64,000 nt of DNA, from contig CP009416.1 of NCBI GenBank assembly GCA_000818095.1, positions 2,588,501-2,652,500 on the forward strand, written 5' to 3'. Source of the DNA: Jeotgalibacillus malaysiensis. Its GTDB lineage: Bacteria; Bacillota; Bacilli; Bacillales; Jeotgalibacillaceae. Position 1 is the stretch's first letter. Every line of letters starts with the position of its first letter. The notes beneath the pieces were generated by a model that saw only the letters and a list, made by a program, of their open reading frames with translations, had not been told where the DNA came from and made no database searches. A program made the position numbers and the translations under genes. Shown piece by piece: positions 48,225 to 57,099 of this stretch.

Positions 48225-48656
48225 TCACTCCTTTGCTTCAGCCGCTGCCACAGGCTGTTTTCTGGAGTAGTCGTTAAGAATGATTTGTTTAGCCTTTTTG
48301 TTTTTCACATTAAAAACAAGTGGTGCCTGAAGATTAGCAGTTGATTGATTGAATGGTTCTCTCACAGTCAGGATGACATAGACCATTGAATCTTCAATCT
48401 TTACAAGGTCCAAAGCATGAGTAACTGCATCGTCAAGGTTAATTTGATATTCTTTAAAAAATGAAAATGGATTACTGATAATAAAACCCAGCGTCGGCGT
48501 ACTAACTGATTGAAGGACATAAAACACTTCATTCCCATTAAATGAAAGAACCGTAAACTCCTTTTCATCTTCAAACCCCGGAATGCCTTTTTCAAAATGC
48601 CATACGTCTTTTTCATTCAATTCGATTTCACCATGGTACTTTGTTTCGATCTTCAT
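48225..48656 (-). CDS. fliW: Flagellar assembly factor FliW
   Basis: A 143-residue protein with the family patterns [17 protein letters not shown] and [11 protein letters not shown]. FliW binds CsrA and flagellin, and so links hag translation to flagellin export. The order fliW-csrA-hag region is as in B. subtilis. Confidence 0.95.
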   Translation of the reverse strand: MKIETKYHGEIELNEKDVWHFEKGIPGFEDEKEFTVLSFNGNEVFYVLQSVSTPTLGFIISNPFSFFKEYQINLDDAVTHALDLVKIEDSMVYVILTVREPFNQSTANLQAPLVFNVKNKKAKQIILNDYSRKQPVAAAEAKE

Positions 48657-48675
48657 GGAACGAACAGCTCCTTAC

Positions 48676-49239
48676 TTAGATTTCCTGATTCACAACGCTG
48701 AAGCTGATGGAGTTCAGCTGCTGCATGTGAATCTTTACTTCTTGTGGTGTATAGCTGATTCTCGGTTTCTGCGCACGCGTATTATTTTCGACGCCGCCTT
48801 CAGTAAACTGGATATCAGTCGTGCCGGGGCGATAATTCATTTTTACACTAAATGGTGGTGGAATAAAACCAATGTTAAAGGATGGTGGCGGGCCTTCATA
48901 GTTTCTTTTGGCAATTGACTTAATTGGGTCGCCGCCATTTTCAATTTTCATTAGTTCATCGCCTTCTGCAGAAACACGCTGCATGCCTTTTAACACCTCC
49001 TGGTTCCCTTCAGCAACCCATTCACGGATGCGGCGGGAAATCGGTTTGATATCCATTGACGCCCAGGCTTCTGTCTGATCAATTGTCAGCCAGCCTTTTG
49101 TCGTTGTGATACTCATTTTAGAAGGAGTCTGGGTCAGATCAAGCACTGCCTGTGGCTGCGCAATCTGCTGCTGCCCTCTGGGTGATTCCATCCCGATTTT
49201 AGCCTGGGTCTGATTAATTTGTATTTGAGGAATGTTCAT
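48676..49239 (-). CDS. YviE-like protein (DUF6470)
   Basis: A 187-residue protein between flgL and fliW, the yviE position. It has an N-terminal IPQIQINQTQAKIGMES, typical of the family, and a conserved middle ISRRIREWVAEGNQEV. It has no signal peptide or membrane segment. Its function is unknown. Confidence 0.8.
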   Translation of the reverse strand: MNIPQIQINQTQAKIGMESPRGQQQIAQPQAVLDLTQTPSKMSITTTKGWLTIDQTEAWASMDIKPISRRIREWVAEGNQEVLKGMQRVSAEGDELMKIENGGDPIKSIAKRNYEGPPPSFNIGFIPPPFSVKMNYRPGTTDIQFTEGGVENNTRAQKPRISYTPQEVKIHMQQLNSISFSVVNQEI

Positions 49240-49255
49240 TGGTTATTCCCCTTTC

Positions 49256-50134
49256 TTATCTAAGAAAATCCATCAGTGAAGGCTGAATAATCCGCGACCC
49301 TACACTCAACGCTGCTCGATGCACACTCTCCTGCACCTTCATATCTGTAATAACCTTTTCAAAATCGATATCTTCATTATCAGACATGACGCGTGTTGCA
49401 ATCACTTCTTGTTCACTCACACGTGAATCCATCAGTTCGATCCGGTTATATCTTGCACCGAGTGATGAACGTTCATTGGACAGGTTTGTCATATGTGTAT
49501 CCATATTCGTTAAAAAGTTATTGATATCGTCACCCGTTGTATTCTCATCTTCAAGTGTCGCAATAATGTTATCGATATCATCAAACATTTCCTGTGAAAA
49601 TACTGAAGTGCCATCAATGTTCACTTTAATATGGACGCCTTTAGAGAGTTCAATCTCAACGGATTCATTGTTTTCCGGATAGACTCCATTTGCTACATCC
49701 AGCGGTTTGTTCGTTGTATCAGTTCCGTTAAATAAATATTTGTCACCGAACTTTGTGTTACCGATTTCTTCAAGGTGCTCTTTTAACTGTTCGACTTCAG
49801 CACGTGTCGCTTTTCTCTGTTCGGCATCATACGTATCATTTGAAGTCTGCACAAGCAGTTCACGCAGCCGCTGCATGGCCTGATTCGCTTTATCAAGTGA
49901 TGAATCAGCGTTTTCGACCCAGTTATAGGCTTCTGAGAAGTTGCGTTTGTATTGCTCAACTTCAGTCAGATTACGGCGGTAAAGTACACCTTTCATTGCG
50001 ACAACGGGATCATCAGATGGACGTGAAATCTTTTTCTGCGTTGCGATCTGCTCCTGCTGTTTACCCATTTTTTCATAGCTCTGCGTCAGGTTGCGCAGCA
50101 TGTTACTTGATAGCATTGATTGTGTTACGCGCAT
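49256..50134 (-). CDS. flgL: Flagellar hook-filament junction protein FlgL
   Basis: It is HAP3, the last junction ring before the filament. The 292-residue protein begins MRVTQSMLSSNMLRNLTQSY and keeps the flagellin-like D0 coils at both ends (ISRPSDDPV near residue 37). It lies 12 bp downstream of flgK. Confidence 0.95.
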   Translation of the reverse strand: MRVTQSMLSSNMLRNLTQSYEKMGKQQEQIATQKKISRPSDDPVVAMKGVLYRRNLTEVEQYKRNFSEAYNWVENADSSLDKANQAMQRLRELLVQTSNDTYDAEQRKATRAEVEQLKEHLEEIGNTKFGDKYLFNGTDTTNKPLDVANGVYPENNESVEIELSKGVHIKVNIDGTSVFSQEMFDDIDNIIATLEDENTTGDDINNFLTNMDTHMTNLSNERSSLGARYNRIELMDSRVSEQEVIATRVMSDNEDIDFEKVITDMKVQESVHRAALSVGSRIIQPSLMDFLR

Positions 50135-50146
50135 TTATTTCACTCC

Positions 50147-51784
50147 TTATCTGCCGACTAAGCCCATGCCGTTAATGATTTTATCAAGCATTTCATCGAC
50201 CATCGTAATGTTTCTTGCAGCTGCATTGTATGCATGCTGGAACTGAATCATATTTGTCATTTCTTCATCTAAAGAAACTGAGCTGACTGACATTCGCTTC
50301 TCTTCAACGGACTGTTTAAGAATCTCACTGTTTCCAGCAAGACGGTTTGCCTGAAGGCCCTGAACACCAAGCTTACCGATGACCCCTTCATAAAAAGAGT
50401 TCATAGAAGCTGTTTCAAGGCGATTATAGTCATTCAGATTGATTGACTCTGCTCCGTCAAAGCCGTCCAGTGTGACCGTTTCGTTCATGAGCCAGTTTTG
50501 AATGTTTGATAAGTTGACTGCATTTTTACCATCTCCTGCATTTACATCCCCATCAGCATTCGTTGTAGTTGAAGCTGCGACTTCTTTTGAAGTGATATCA
50601 CTCATTGAAATCCGTTTTGACGCATTCTCATGATCTGTGCCCAGGTCTCCAAAAAATGACTGACCCGTGTTGCCCTGAAGATCAATTCCTTTTTCGTGAA
50701 CAGCATTAAAAGTCTGTGAAAATGAATAAGCTAGCCGGTCAAGATTATCAAGCATTTCCGGATATGTTCCTTTTACCTGAGTAGTGCCAGTACTATCCTG
50801 ATAGCTGTAACCATAAGACTCTATCAACCCTCTGACTCTCCCCTGAGAAAAAAGCAGATTTCCGTTTTCATCTGAGAGTGGAAGTTTTTTCGATGCAATT
50901 TCTTTTCCATCACTTGAGAAAATAGTGATTTGATTCACATCATCTGGTGTGGAAGTCGTTAGTTTTCCACTCCCATTCGAAAAGCCCAGCTGATTGTAAT
51001 CTTTGTTGGCCACAAGTATCTCTTCTTTACCATTCGCTCCCACAATACTGATATTATAAAGGCCCTCCGCTTCATCAGCAGGATCCCCTTCAGATTTTAT
51101 TGAAGTCACACGGATATCGATGTATCCAGATAGTTCGTCAACGAGAGTATCTCGGCGGTCGTAAAGGTCATTTGGAATGTTGCCATGAGGTTCTACATCA
51201 CTGATCTGACTGTTCACGCTCGCGATTTGCTGTAGCAGTGAATTCACACTATCCAGTGATACACTGATTTCATTACCAATATTATCTTTGATTTGATTCA
51301 GTGAGTCATTCAGATAATGGAATGTATCGACAACTGACTGTCCGCGCTCAAGCACAACGTTTCGCGCGCCATCGTTTTCAGGATAAACTGAAAGGTCCTG
51401 AAGCGACTGCCAGAATTCGCCCATTACAGCTCCGAGTCCGTTTGTTGTCGGTTCATTCACGATGTTTTCCATCTCGCTGATTGCACTTGATTTCGAATCC
51501 CAGTAGCCAAGTTTATTTGACTCCTGACGATACTGAATATCAAGGAATGAATCCCTCACACGCTGAATCGAGTTCGCTTCAACACCAGTACCCATTTGAC
51601 CCGGAAGCTGTGGTCTGTTCATCGCTGCAGGCGCAAAAGGAGTTGTTGTACCAAAATTCACGCGCTGTCTTGAATATCCCGGCGTATTCGCATTAGCGAT
51701 ATTATGACCGGTCGTATGTAATGCACTTTGCTGTGTGAAAAGCGCACGTTTTGCTGTTTCAAGTCCCATAAATGTAGAACGCAT
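50147..51784 (-). CDS. flgK: Flagellar hook-associated protein FlgK
   Basis: HAP1, the first hook-filament junction protein. At 545 residues it is usual in length. N-terminus MRSTFMGLETAKRALFTQQS and HTTGHNIANANTPGYSRQRV are diagnostic. The C-terminus ends in the conserved coiled coil VSLDEEMTNMIQFQHAYNAA. It lies between flgN and flgL. Confidence 0.96.
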   Translation of the reverse strand: MRSTFMGLETAKRALFTQQSALHTTGHNIANANTPGYSRQRVNFGTTTPFAPAAMNRPQLPGQMGTGVEANSIQRVRDSFLDIQYRQESNKLGYWDSKSSAISEMENIVNEPTTNGLGAVMGEFWQSLQDLSVYPENDGARNVVLERGQSVVDTFHYLNDSLNQIKDNIGNEISVSLDSVNSLLQQIASVNSQISDVEPHGNIPNDLYDRRDTLVDELSGYIDIRVTSIKSEGDPADEAEGLYNISIVGANGKEEILVANKDYNQLGFSNGSGKLTTSTPDDVNQITIFSSDGKEIASKKLPLSDENGNLLFSQGRVRGLIESYGYSYQDSTGTTQVKGTYPEMLDNLDRLAYSFSQTFNAVHEKGIDLQGNTGQSFFGDLGTDHENASKRISMSDITSKEVAASTTTNADGDVNAGDGKNAVNLSNIQNWLMNETVTLDGFDGAESINLNDYNRLETASMNSFYEGVIGKLGVQGLQANRLAGNSEILKQSVEEKRMSVSSVSLDEEMTNMIQFQHAYNAAARNITMVDEMLDKIINGMGLVGR

Positions 51785-51802
51785 CGTTGTTCCTCCCTAA
51801 CG

Positions 51803-52210
51803 TTAGGCCTGTGAGTCAAACATTGACCTGACAGGCTGGTCGTCTTCACTTTCCTTTGAATAGTTGATTGAATCAGGCTGAGGCATCAGAAGATCCAGGT
51901 TGAGTGAAACCAACTGCATAGATTGTGTTAGTAAATCCTGGTTCAGTTCGTTTACTGATTTCAGTTCAATAATGACCTGAAGCAGTTCTTCTTTTTCTGA
52001 TTGAAAATCTTCATTTGCTTGCAATTGCTGACGCTTTGTCTCCAAAGCGCCAATCGCCTGAATATGTTTTTGTTCATCTTTGATTAACTGATTTAACTGT
52101 TCAATATCATTTTCTTTAATCACAGCAGTCTTTCGCTTTGCCAGTTCTAGCAGGCTTTTATGCAGCTTGATCTGCTGTTGGAGAATCGTTTTAATTGATT
52201 GTTGAGTCAT
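51803..52210 (-). CDS. flgN: Flagellar export chaperone FlgN
   Basis: A 135-residue helical chaperone for FlgK and FlgL. It has the FlgN pattern of alternating long helices (KSLLELAKRKTAVIKENDIE, then EELLQVIIELKSVNELNQDL). It lies 18 bp upstream of flgK, the usual place. Confidence 0.85.
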   Translation of the reverse strand: MTQQSIKTILQQQIKLHKSLLELAKRKTAVIKENDIEQLNQLIKDEQKHIQAIGALETKRQQLQANEDFQSEKEELLQVIIELKSVNELNQDLLTQSMQLVSLNLDLLMPQPDSINYSKESEDDQPVRSMFDSQA

Positions 52211-52240
52211 TTTAGTCCTCCTGTTTGAAGGCTTTGAGTT

Positions 52241-52268
52241 AAGTAGAAGCGGGTCTGTCCCGGGTCTA
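52241..52268. repeat. GGGTCTGTCCCGGGTCTAC repeat
   Basis: It carries the same 19 bases as one arm of the repeat at 9672-9718, and can fold with a short GTAGA arm at 52240. It lies in the 109-bp gap between flgN and the YaaR gene; the rest of that gap is AT-rich. Confidence 0.75.
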
Positions 52269-52319
52269 CAGAAATAACTGTCATGTTATATATCGGATGC
52301 TATCTACATTTATCAAGAC

Positions 52320-52760
52320 TTATGAGTACACATTTATAATCAGACCCTGAATTTCCCCTATTGTACTGAGGATATCGAGCCCCTTTTTTTCTTTATCGAG
52401 CACTTGATTTGTCAGGTCGATCAGTTTCGTATCGATTTCTTTTACAATCTTATAAACTTTTGTACGTCCTCTCCGGTTAAAACCGCGCTGATCTTCAAGC
52501 TGGAGGCCGTTGTTGACCGCTTCCTCCATAAACTTTTTTACAAGGCCTTTATATTTACGCAGATCTTCTACCGTTCTGGAATCAGCCAGTTTCTTGCCCT
52601 GGTCTTCAATTTCTGCGCTCATAGCTGTAAGTTTATCCAGCAGTGTCGTTGTACGTTTTTTTGACATAACGTCCTGAAATGAAACTGATTCTTTAGCGAT
52701 TTGTTCTTTCTTTTGGGTTTTATTTGTTTCTGTTGTACGACCTACGCGTTGTACATCCAT
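52320..52760 (-). CDS. YaaR family protein (DUF327)
   Basis: A 146-residue protein with the family pattern VSFQDVMSKK and LRKYKGLVKKFMEEAVNNGL followed by FNRRGRTKVYKIVKEID. In many Bacillales a YaaR-type gene is close to flagellar chaperones or at other loci; function is unclear. Here it lies between hag3 and flgN. GGAGGG is seven bases upstream of the ATG. Confidence 0.82.
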   Translation of the reverse strand: MDVQRVGRTTETNKTQKKEQIAKESVSFQDVMSKKRTTTLLDKLTAMSAEIEDQGKKLADSRTVEDLRKYKGLVKKFMEEAVNNGLQLEDQRGFNRRGRTKVYKIVKEIDTKLIDLTNQVLDKEKKGLDILSTIGEIQGLIINVYS

Positions 52761-52786
52761 TGTGATCCCTCCACTGGGGTAATAGC

Positions 52787-52814
52787 GAAGGATAGGGTCA
52801 GACCCCTGCCTTCA
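52787..52814. repeat. GGGTCAGACCCC repeat in the YaaR-hag3 gap
   Basis: GAAGG..AGGGTCAGACCCC..CCTTC forms an imperfect hairpin. It is of the same family as those at 33053-33091 and 33258-33269. Confidence 0.7.
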
Positions 52815-52821
52815 AAGATTT

Positions 52822-52852
52822 AAAAATGGAGAAGCAAAACTTCTGCTCCTCC
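52822..52852 (-). terminator. Terminator of hag3
   Basis: On the minus strand GGAGGAGCA pairs with TGCTTCTCC (one G-T) around seven bases, followed by ATTTTT. It lies 13 bp past the stop. Confidence 0.85.
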
Positions 52853-52865
52853 ACTGATTGTAACA

Positions 52866-53678
52866 TTATTGAAGCAGTTGCAGAATGCCCTGTGGCAGCT
52901 GGTTTGCCTGCGCAAGCATTGCCTGTCCTGCCTGGTTAAGAATATTGTTTCTTGTGAACTGTGACATTTCTTTTGCCATGTCAAGGTCACGGATACGTGA
53001 TTCTGCTGCAGTCAGGTTTTCGTTAGCTGACTGGAGGTTAGTGACTGTATGCTCGAGGCGGTTTTGGAATGCGCCAAGTTTGCTGCGTTGTTCAGAGACT
53101 CTTTCGATTGCTGTGTCAATAGTAGTAATTGCACCTGAAGGAGTTGCACTATCAAGCGCTAAACCTGAAATTCCAAGACTTCCTGCGTCCATGTTTTCCA
53201 ATGTGAGTGTAATATCTTCTCCTTGATTAGCACCAATTTGAAATAGAAATCCACTTGCTGCTGTTCCATCCATTAAAACTTTATTGTTAAACTGAGTCGT
53301 TTCAGCAATTCGATCAATTTCTTCAGTCAAAGCATCTGCTTCAGCCTGAATCGCTTCACGATCTTCCGGTTCAAGTGTTCCGTTTGAAGATTGAACGGCA
53401 AGCTCACGCATTCTCTGTAAGATATCATGTGTAGAAGCCAATGCACCTTCTGCAGTCTGGATCAATGAAATACCGTCAAGCGCATTACGCTCGGCCATCT
53501 CAAGACCACGGATCTGTGAACGCATCTTCTCTGAAATCGCAAGACCTGCTGCATCATCTGCCGCACGGTTAATACGAAGACCTGAAGAAAGTTTCTCAAG
53601 ACTCTTTGATGTATCATTCATTGTTTGATTTAAGTTTCTGTATGCATTTAACGCCTGGATATTATGGTTAATTCTCAT
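52866..53678 (-). CDS. Third flagellin
   Basis: A 270-residue flagellin that differs from copies 1 and 2 throughout ([40 protein letters not shown]). Like them it has almost no D2/D3 domain. It starts three bases after the stop of a second fliS, so its ribosome binding site (GGAAGCGGGG) is inside the fliS end and the two are coupled. No CsrA-type hairpin is seen in front of it. It could be a minor or alternative filament subunit. Confidence 0.94.
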   Translation of the reverse strand: MRINHNIQALNAYRNLNQTMNDTSKSLEKLSSGLRINRAADDAAGLAISEKMRSQIRGLEMAERNALDGISLIQTAEGALASTHDILQRMRELAVQSSNGTLEPEDREAIQAEADALTEEIDRIAETTQFNNKVLMDGTAASGFLFQIGANQGEDITLTLENMDAGSLGISGLALDSATPSGAITTIDTAIERVSEQRSKLGAFQNRLEHTVTNLQSANENLTAAESRIRDLDMAKEMSQFTRNNILNQAGQAMLAQANQLPQGILQLLQ

Positions 53679-53681
53679 TGA

Positions 53682-54134
53682 TTATTTCCCCGCTTCCATT
53701 TTGTTTGGTGACTGGTCATGATCTTCTACTTTTACATGCTGCTCATATGGGTTCGCTTTAGCCGGACGTGGTTTAGCTGCTGGACTTGCTTTTGCTGCCT
53801 GATTCCATGAGTCAGCGATTTCTTTTAAAAGAATAAGCACTTCCTCTGCGCGTGCTGTATCTTTTTTAAGGTTCGCCATCACGATCTCCTGTGCCATAAA
53901 GTTGTACACAGCATCCAGTTGATCAGCAATAATCCCGCTTTCATAATTTAAGCCTGCACCGAGTCGATGCAAAATATCATTTACACGCTGAAATGACTGA
54001 TTTGCTTCTATATAGTTTTGTTCTCTTGTATCTTGAATTGCTTTTTCCAATTTTGTAATCGCTGCTTCATATAAAAGAGAAGTCAGCTCCTGAGGTGATT
54101 TTTGATATAAAAGTTCTTTCGATAAAAAGTCCAT
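53682..54134 (-). CDS. Flagellin export chaperone FliS (second copy)
   Basis: A 150-residue FliS homologue with the pattern LLYQKSPQELTSLLYEAAIT and an all-helical core, followed by a longer, Pro/Lys-rich tail (PAAKPRPAKANPYEQ). It differs clearly from the copy beside fliD. Its coupling with the third flagellin suggests that it is the dedicated chaperone for that protein. Confidence 0.88.
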   Translation of the reverse strand: MDFLSKELLYQKSPQELTSLLYEAAITKLEKAIQDTREQNYIEANQSFQRVNDILHRLGAGLNYESGIIADQLDAVYNFMAQEIVMANLKKDTARAEEVLILLKEIADSWNQAAKASPAAKPRPAKANPYEQHVKVEDHDQSPNKMEAGK

Positions 54135-54157
54135 CTCTTCCCCTCCTGCTACTTTCT

Positions 54158-54184
54158 TTATCGGGAAAAATGGAGAATGATTAA
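54158..54184 (-). promoter_or_regulatory. Possible sigma-D-like promoter of fliS2-hag3
   Basis: On the minus strand TTAA - 15 bases - CCCGATAA, matching three of four and six of eight consensus bases, 24 bp upstream of the fliS2 start. It follows a terminator, so a promoter is needed here. Confidence 0.45.
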
Positions 54185-54206
54185 TAGGTAATTATTCATT
54201 TATATA

Positions 54207-54237
54207 AAAAAGTAGACCCAGGTCTGTCCTGGATCTA
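54207..54237 (-). terminator. Terminator made from a GGGTCTAC-family repeat
   Basis: On the minus strand GTAGATCCAGG and CCTGGGTCTAC pair (11 bp, one G-T) around ACAGA and are followed by TTTTTT, right after the FlhB-like stop. The arms belong to the dispersed repeat family found at 9672-9718 and 52241-52268. Confidence 0.8.
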
Positions 54238-54238
54238 C

Positions 54239-54532
54239 CTAATATGTTTTCTCCATCTCTTCAATTAACAATAAAATCTCTGCAATCACTGCATACAGCT
54301 GAGGCGGAATTGTATCCCCCAGATCGATGTCCAGCAGATCAGCTAGAAGACTGTTGTCTTCTTCTAAGTGAATATTATGCTCTTTTGCAAGCTCTAGTAT
54401 TTTTTCAGCAAGCGCACCGCTTCCCTGAGCAATGACATGAGGCGAATCATCTTTTTCATCATACCGGATTACTGCAGCCGTCGGACCATTGATTTTTCTT
54501 TTAGCACCAGGATTGAAATAATGTGGTCTCAT
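54239..54532 (-). CDS. Small FlhB C-terminal-like protein (YlqH type)
   Basis: A 97-residue protein resembling only the cytoplasmic domain of the export switch protein FlhB: AAVIRYDEKDDSPHVIAQGS, followed by EDNSLLADLLDIDLGDTIPP. It lacks the NPTH self-cleavage site. B. subtilis has a similar YlqH beside YlqG. It overlaps the FliK-like gene by 4 bp. A role in export substrate switching is likely but unproved. Confidence 0.85.
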   Translation of the reverse strand: MRPHYFNPGAKRKINGPTAAVIRYDEKDDSPHVIAQGSGALAEKILELAKEHNIHLEEDNSLLADLLDIDLGDTIPPQLYAVIAEILLLIEEMEKTY

Positions 54533-56736
54533 ATTGAAAAATCATATCCTTTCTCAGTCATAATCGGTACTGCTTGCTTAGGTTGTTCAGATACTTCTTC
54601 AGTGTCTTCGATCGACAGCTTGTCAAACTGAAGCTGCTGAACGCTATATCCTATTTTTTCAAGACGATCCTTTGCAAGGCTTGTAATCGGCTCCATCTTT
54701 TTTTCGAAATCCGGCTGGTCATTTTTCATTTTAATAGACAGATTACGCTCTGAGACATTTAATGACACACCAATTTCCCCAAGCTTCTTAGTATCAAACA
54801 AGAAATACAGGTTGCAGTTCTCCCAGTCTACCTTCTGACTGCCGTTTTTAGACTGCATATAGACTTTGAAGCTTTCCACTTTTTCCTGCAAAATAAATGG
54901 CAGTGTCATGACCATGCTCTGCAGCCCGTTTGAATCCGTTTTGCTGAGCAGTTGCTGGCCGGTAAGCTGTGAAAGTGTCTGATCGGCTTTTCCCTCACCA
55001 GCCATTTTCATAAGCATTGCTTTTAGTGACGCTGCCTGTTCCTGATTTTTATTCAGCAATGAGTGCGCCTGTTCATTTTCAAATGTCATGCCCATTGTCC
55101 GTACGTGTTCAAATGCATGACGTGCGGATGGCTCGTTTCTTAAGTTCTGCATTGACTGTTGAAGGTTGTGGGCAGTCATTTTCTGAATAGAAGGCTGCTC
55201 AAGCTGCATGACTTCCTTCGATACGAAGTGCTGTACTTTTACATCAGACGGTTTAAATTCAATCTTTTCCATCATCGCTTTTACTTCAGAAGTGATTCTT
55301 GCAGCCTGCGCAACTTCACCTTTTGCCAAAAGCTTTGATGCTTCCGCGAGCTGACCGCTTGCCTTCAGTAAGTTTTTCTCTGTTTCCATATTTGTATAAA
55401 GCATAAAATCGCCTTTTAAAATGGCTTTATCCAGCATTCTGATGGTTGCTTCAAGCAATGGCTTGGATTGCTGCACCTGCTGCCGGTTTGCTGCAAGTTC
55501 AATCTGACTTAAGTTTCTCGTCATGTCTTTTTGGATATTTTTAAAATCAATAGCCGCCTGCGACATCTTTTCAGTGATCCGTGTCACGATCACGTCCCTT
55601 GAGTGCATCGGAATCTGGGAAGTCAGTTCATCAGAAAGCGTGTACTGCTCTGATGCAGCTTTTAGCGGATAGGCTGCCGTTGCCTGCTCTATGCCCTGCA
55701 TCATCGTCTGTCTCGCCTGAAGCTCCTGACCGTTTTGAACGAGCTTTTCGGCTTTCGCAGCAGATTGTTGAAGTGATTGTCTTATATCAGCACTTATCGC
55801 GTCATTGTTCGCTAAAGCCGAAAATTGCTCAGTCGCCTTTGTCACATCAGGCATTTTTTGTATAGCGGTTTTCACATCCTGAACGAGCAGTGCTTTTGAC
55901 TGATCAACCGTTTGTGACTGCACCACAGGTTGTACAAGAGAATCCAGCTTCAGCGCATTCTGAATTAACTTTGCAGCATCAGAATTCTTTTCAAGTAAAG
56001 AACTGAATACCTTTTGTGCTTCTGCAGCGACCGACTTCACGTCTCCCGTCGCTTCAAGCTGCTTTAACATTCTATTTGCTTCTGGCGCATCTTTTGCAAG
56101 CATCTGCAGTGCCTGAATCAGCTGCTGTCTTGCAGCCTGATAAATCTGGCTTGCAGAATGCTTTTGGCCGGATGTGATGTCCACACCGGCAGATTTAAGC
56201 AGCTCCGTCACTGCTTTACTGATTGGAGGTCCGTGCAGTGCTGAGTGGATCGCAGTCAGTTTGTTTGCAGTCAGGTCTAGATTTTTAGAGACAGCTGCCT
56301 GTATGGTTTCAAGCTTTTGATTAAGGCTTCCATCCGTTTTAGTAAGGAATTGATTTAACTCTTTTACTAATGCGGGATCCACTTGAACACCTTTAGCTGA
56401 TAACTGTTGTAAAGCAGTCTTCAGTTCACCTGACACAGGCTTTCCATCATTCATCTTCACAAAATCAGGCGCCTGGGCAGATGTCTGCTGCTGAGCCTGT
56501 CTAACAACCGGCTGTCCATCCTTCGTTCCGGTAACCTCAAGCTGAACACGTCCTGAGTCGGGCAGTTTTCCATCCGTTTTTACTTTGACTTCCTGTCCTC
56601 TGACCTGAAGCGTTGCCCCATTACCATTTTTACTTTTTACTGTAGCTGAAAACAAATCCCCCTGCTTCAGCGAAACTTCCTTTTGACCCTGCGACTGACT
56701 GCTGACTGATGGATCCATTTTAATCTGCACGTTCAC
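54529..56736 (-). CDS. FliK-like hook-length control related protein (YlqG type)
   Basis: A long helical, Gln/Ala/Lys-rich protein (735 residues) with a C-terminal domain (about 585-700; YFLFDTKKLGEIGVSLNVSE) of the FliK type. The rest is low-complexity coiled coil. No ATG fits. A GTG at 56736 or one two codons later (56730) follows GGAGG, and the upstream part of the frame lies inside the flgM terminator. It pairs with the FlhB-like protein, as FliK pairs with FlhB in substrate switching. It may be the YlqG equivalent. Confidence 0.78.
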   Translation of the reverse strand: MNVQIKMDPSVSSQSQGQKEVSLKQGDLFSATVKSKNGNGATLQVRGQEVKVKTDGKLPDSGRVQLEVTGTKDGQPVVRQAQQQTSAQAPDFVKMNDGKPVSGELKTALQQLSAKGVQVDPALVKELNQFLTKTDGSLNQKLETIQAAVSKNLDLTANKLTAIHSALHGPPISKAVTELLKSAGVDITSGQKHSASQIYQAARQQLIQALQMLAKDAPEANRMLKQLEATGDVKSVAAEAQKVFSSLLEKNSDAAKLIQNALKLDSLVQPVVQSQTVDQSKALLVQDVKTAIQKMPDVTKATEQFSALANNDAISADIRQSLQQSAAKAEKLVQNGQELQARQTMMQGIEQATAAYPLKAASEQYTLSDELTSQIPMHSRDVIVTRITEKMSQAAIDFKNIQKDMTRNLSQIELAANRQQVQQSKPLLEATIRMLDKAILKGDFMLYTNMETEKNLLKASGQLAEASKLLAKGEVAQAARITSEVKAMMEKIEFKPSDVKVQHFVSKEVMQLEQPSIQKMTAHNLQQSMQNLRNEPSARHAFEHVRTMGMTFENEQAHSLLNKNQEQAASLKAMLMKMAGEGKADQTLSQLTGQQLLSKTDSNGLQSMVMTLPFILQEKVESFKVYMQSKNGSQKVDWENCNLYFLFDTKKLGEIGVSLNVSERNLSIKMKNDQPDFEKKMEPITSLAKDRLEKIGYSVQQLQFDKLSIEDTEEVSEQPKQAVPIMTEKGYDFSI

Positions 56737-56754
56737 TGCACCTCCGTTTATACA

Positions 56755-56786
56755 CAAAAAATTGCCCATCGAATGAGCAATTTTTT
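56755..56786 (-). terminator. Terminator of flgM
   Basis: On the minus strand AAAAATTGCTCAT and ATGGGCAATTTTT pair around TCG and continue into T. It starts one base after the flgM stop. The FliK-like gene begins 19 bp later, so it depends on read-through or an unseen promoter. Confidence 0.82.
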
Positions 56787-56787
56787 A

Positions 56788-57054
56788 TCAGGACTGACGA
56801 TAGAATTTTAAAAGATTTTCAGCTGTTTTGTTCGCATCCGGTTTGTATGTTCCGTTCTCAACCGCTGCCTTCAGCTGATCGATCCGCTCCTGACGGCCTT
56901 CCTGCAATTTATTCAAGCTTTGCATTTCCTTTGCTTCTGCTGAAATCTCTACCTTATCCGCCTTTTTCTGCTTCTGAAGCTCCGCCTGCTCCACTTTTGC
57001 TTCCTGACGTTTATAAGGATTCACTGGATTATGATTGAAAGGATTAATTTTCAA
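56788..57054 (-). CDS. flgM: Anti-sigma-D factor FlgM
   Basis: An 88-residue inhibitor of sigma-D. The TTG at 57054 (KINPFNHNPVNPYKR) with AGGTGAGA upstream gives the usual N-terminus; a GTG three codons earlier lies on the ribosome binding site. The C-terminal sigma-binding half has VEISAEAKEMQSL and VENGTYKPDANKTAENLLKF. It is exported through the hook to release sigma-D. A near-perfect sigma-D promoter lies upstream. Confidence 0.93.
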   Translation of the reverse strand: MKINPFNHNPVNPYKRQEAKVEQAELQKQKKADKVEISAEAKEMQSLNKLQEGRQERIDQLKAAVENGTYKPDANKTAENLLKFYRQS

Positions 57055-57099
57055 AGCTCTCACCTGCTTTCTATATTCGATATTGTTGTGTTACCCATT

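Noticed and set aside
56737-56769. ATG-initiated N-terminal extension of the FliK-like protein
   Set aside because: These codons lie in the flgM terminator; a GTG right after GGAGG is a better start.
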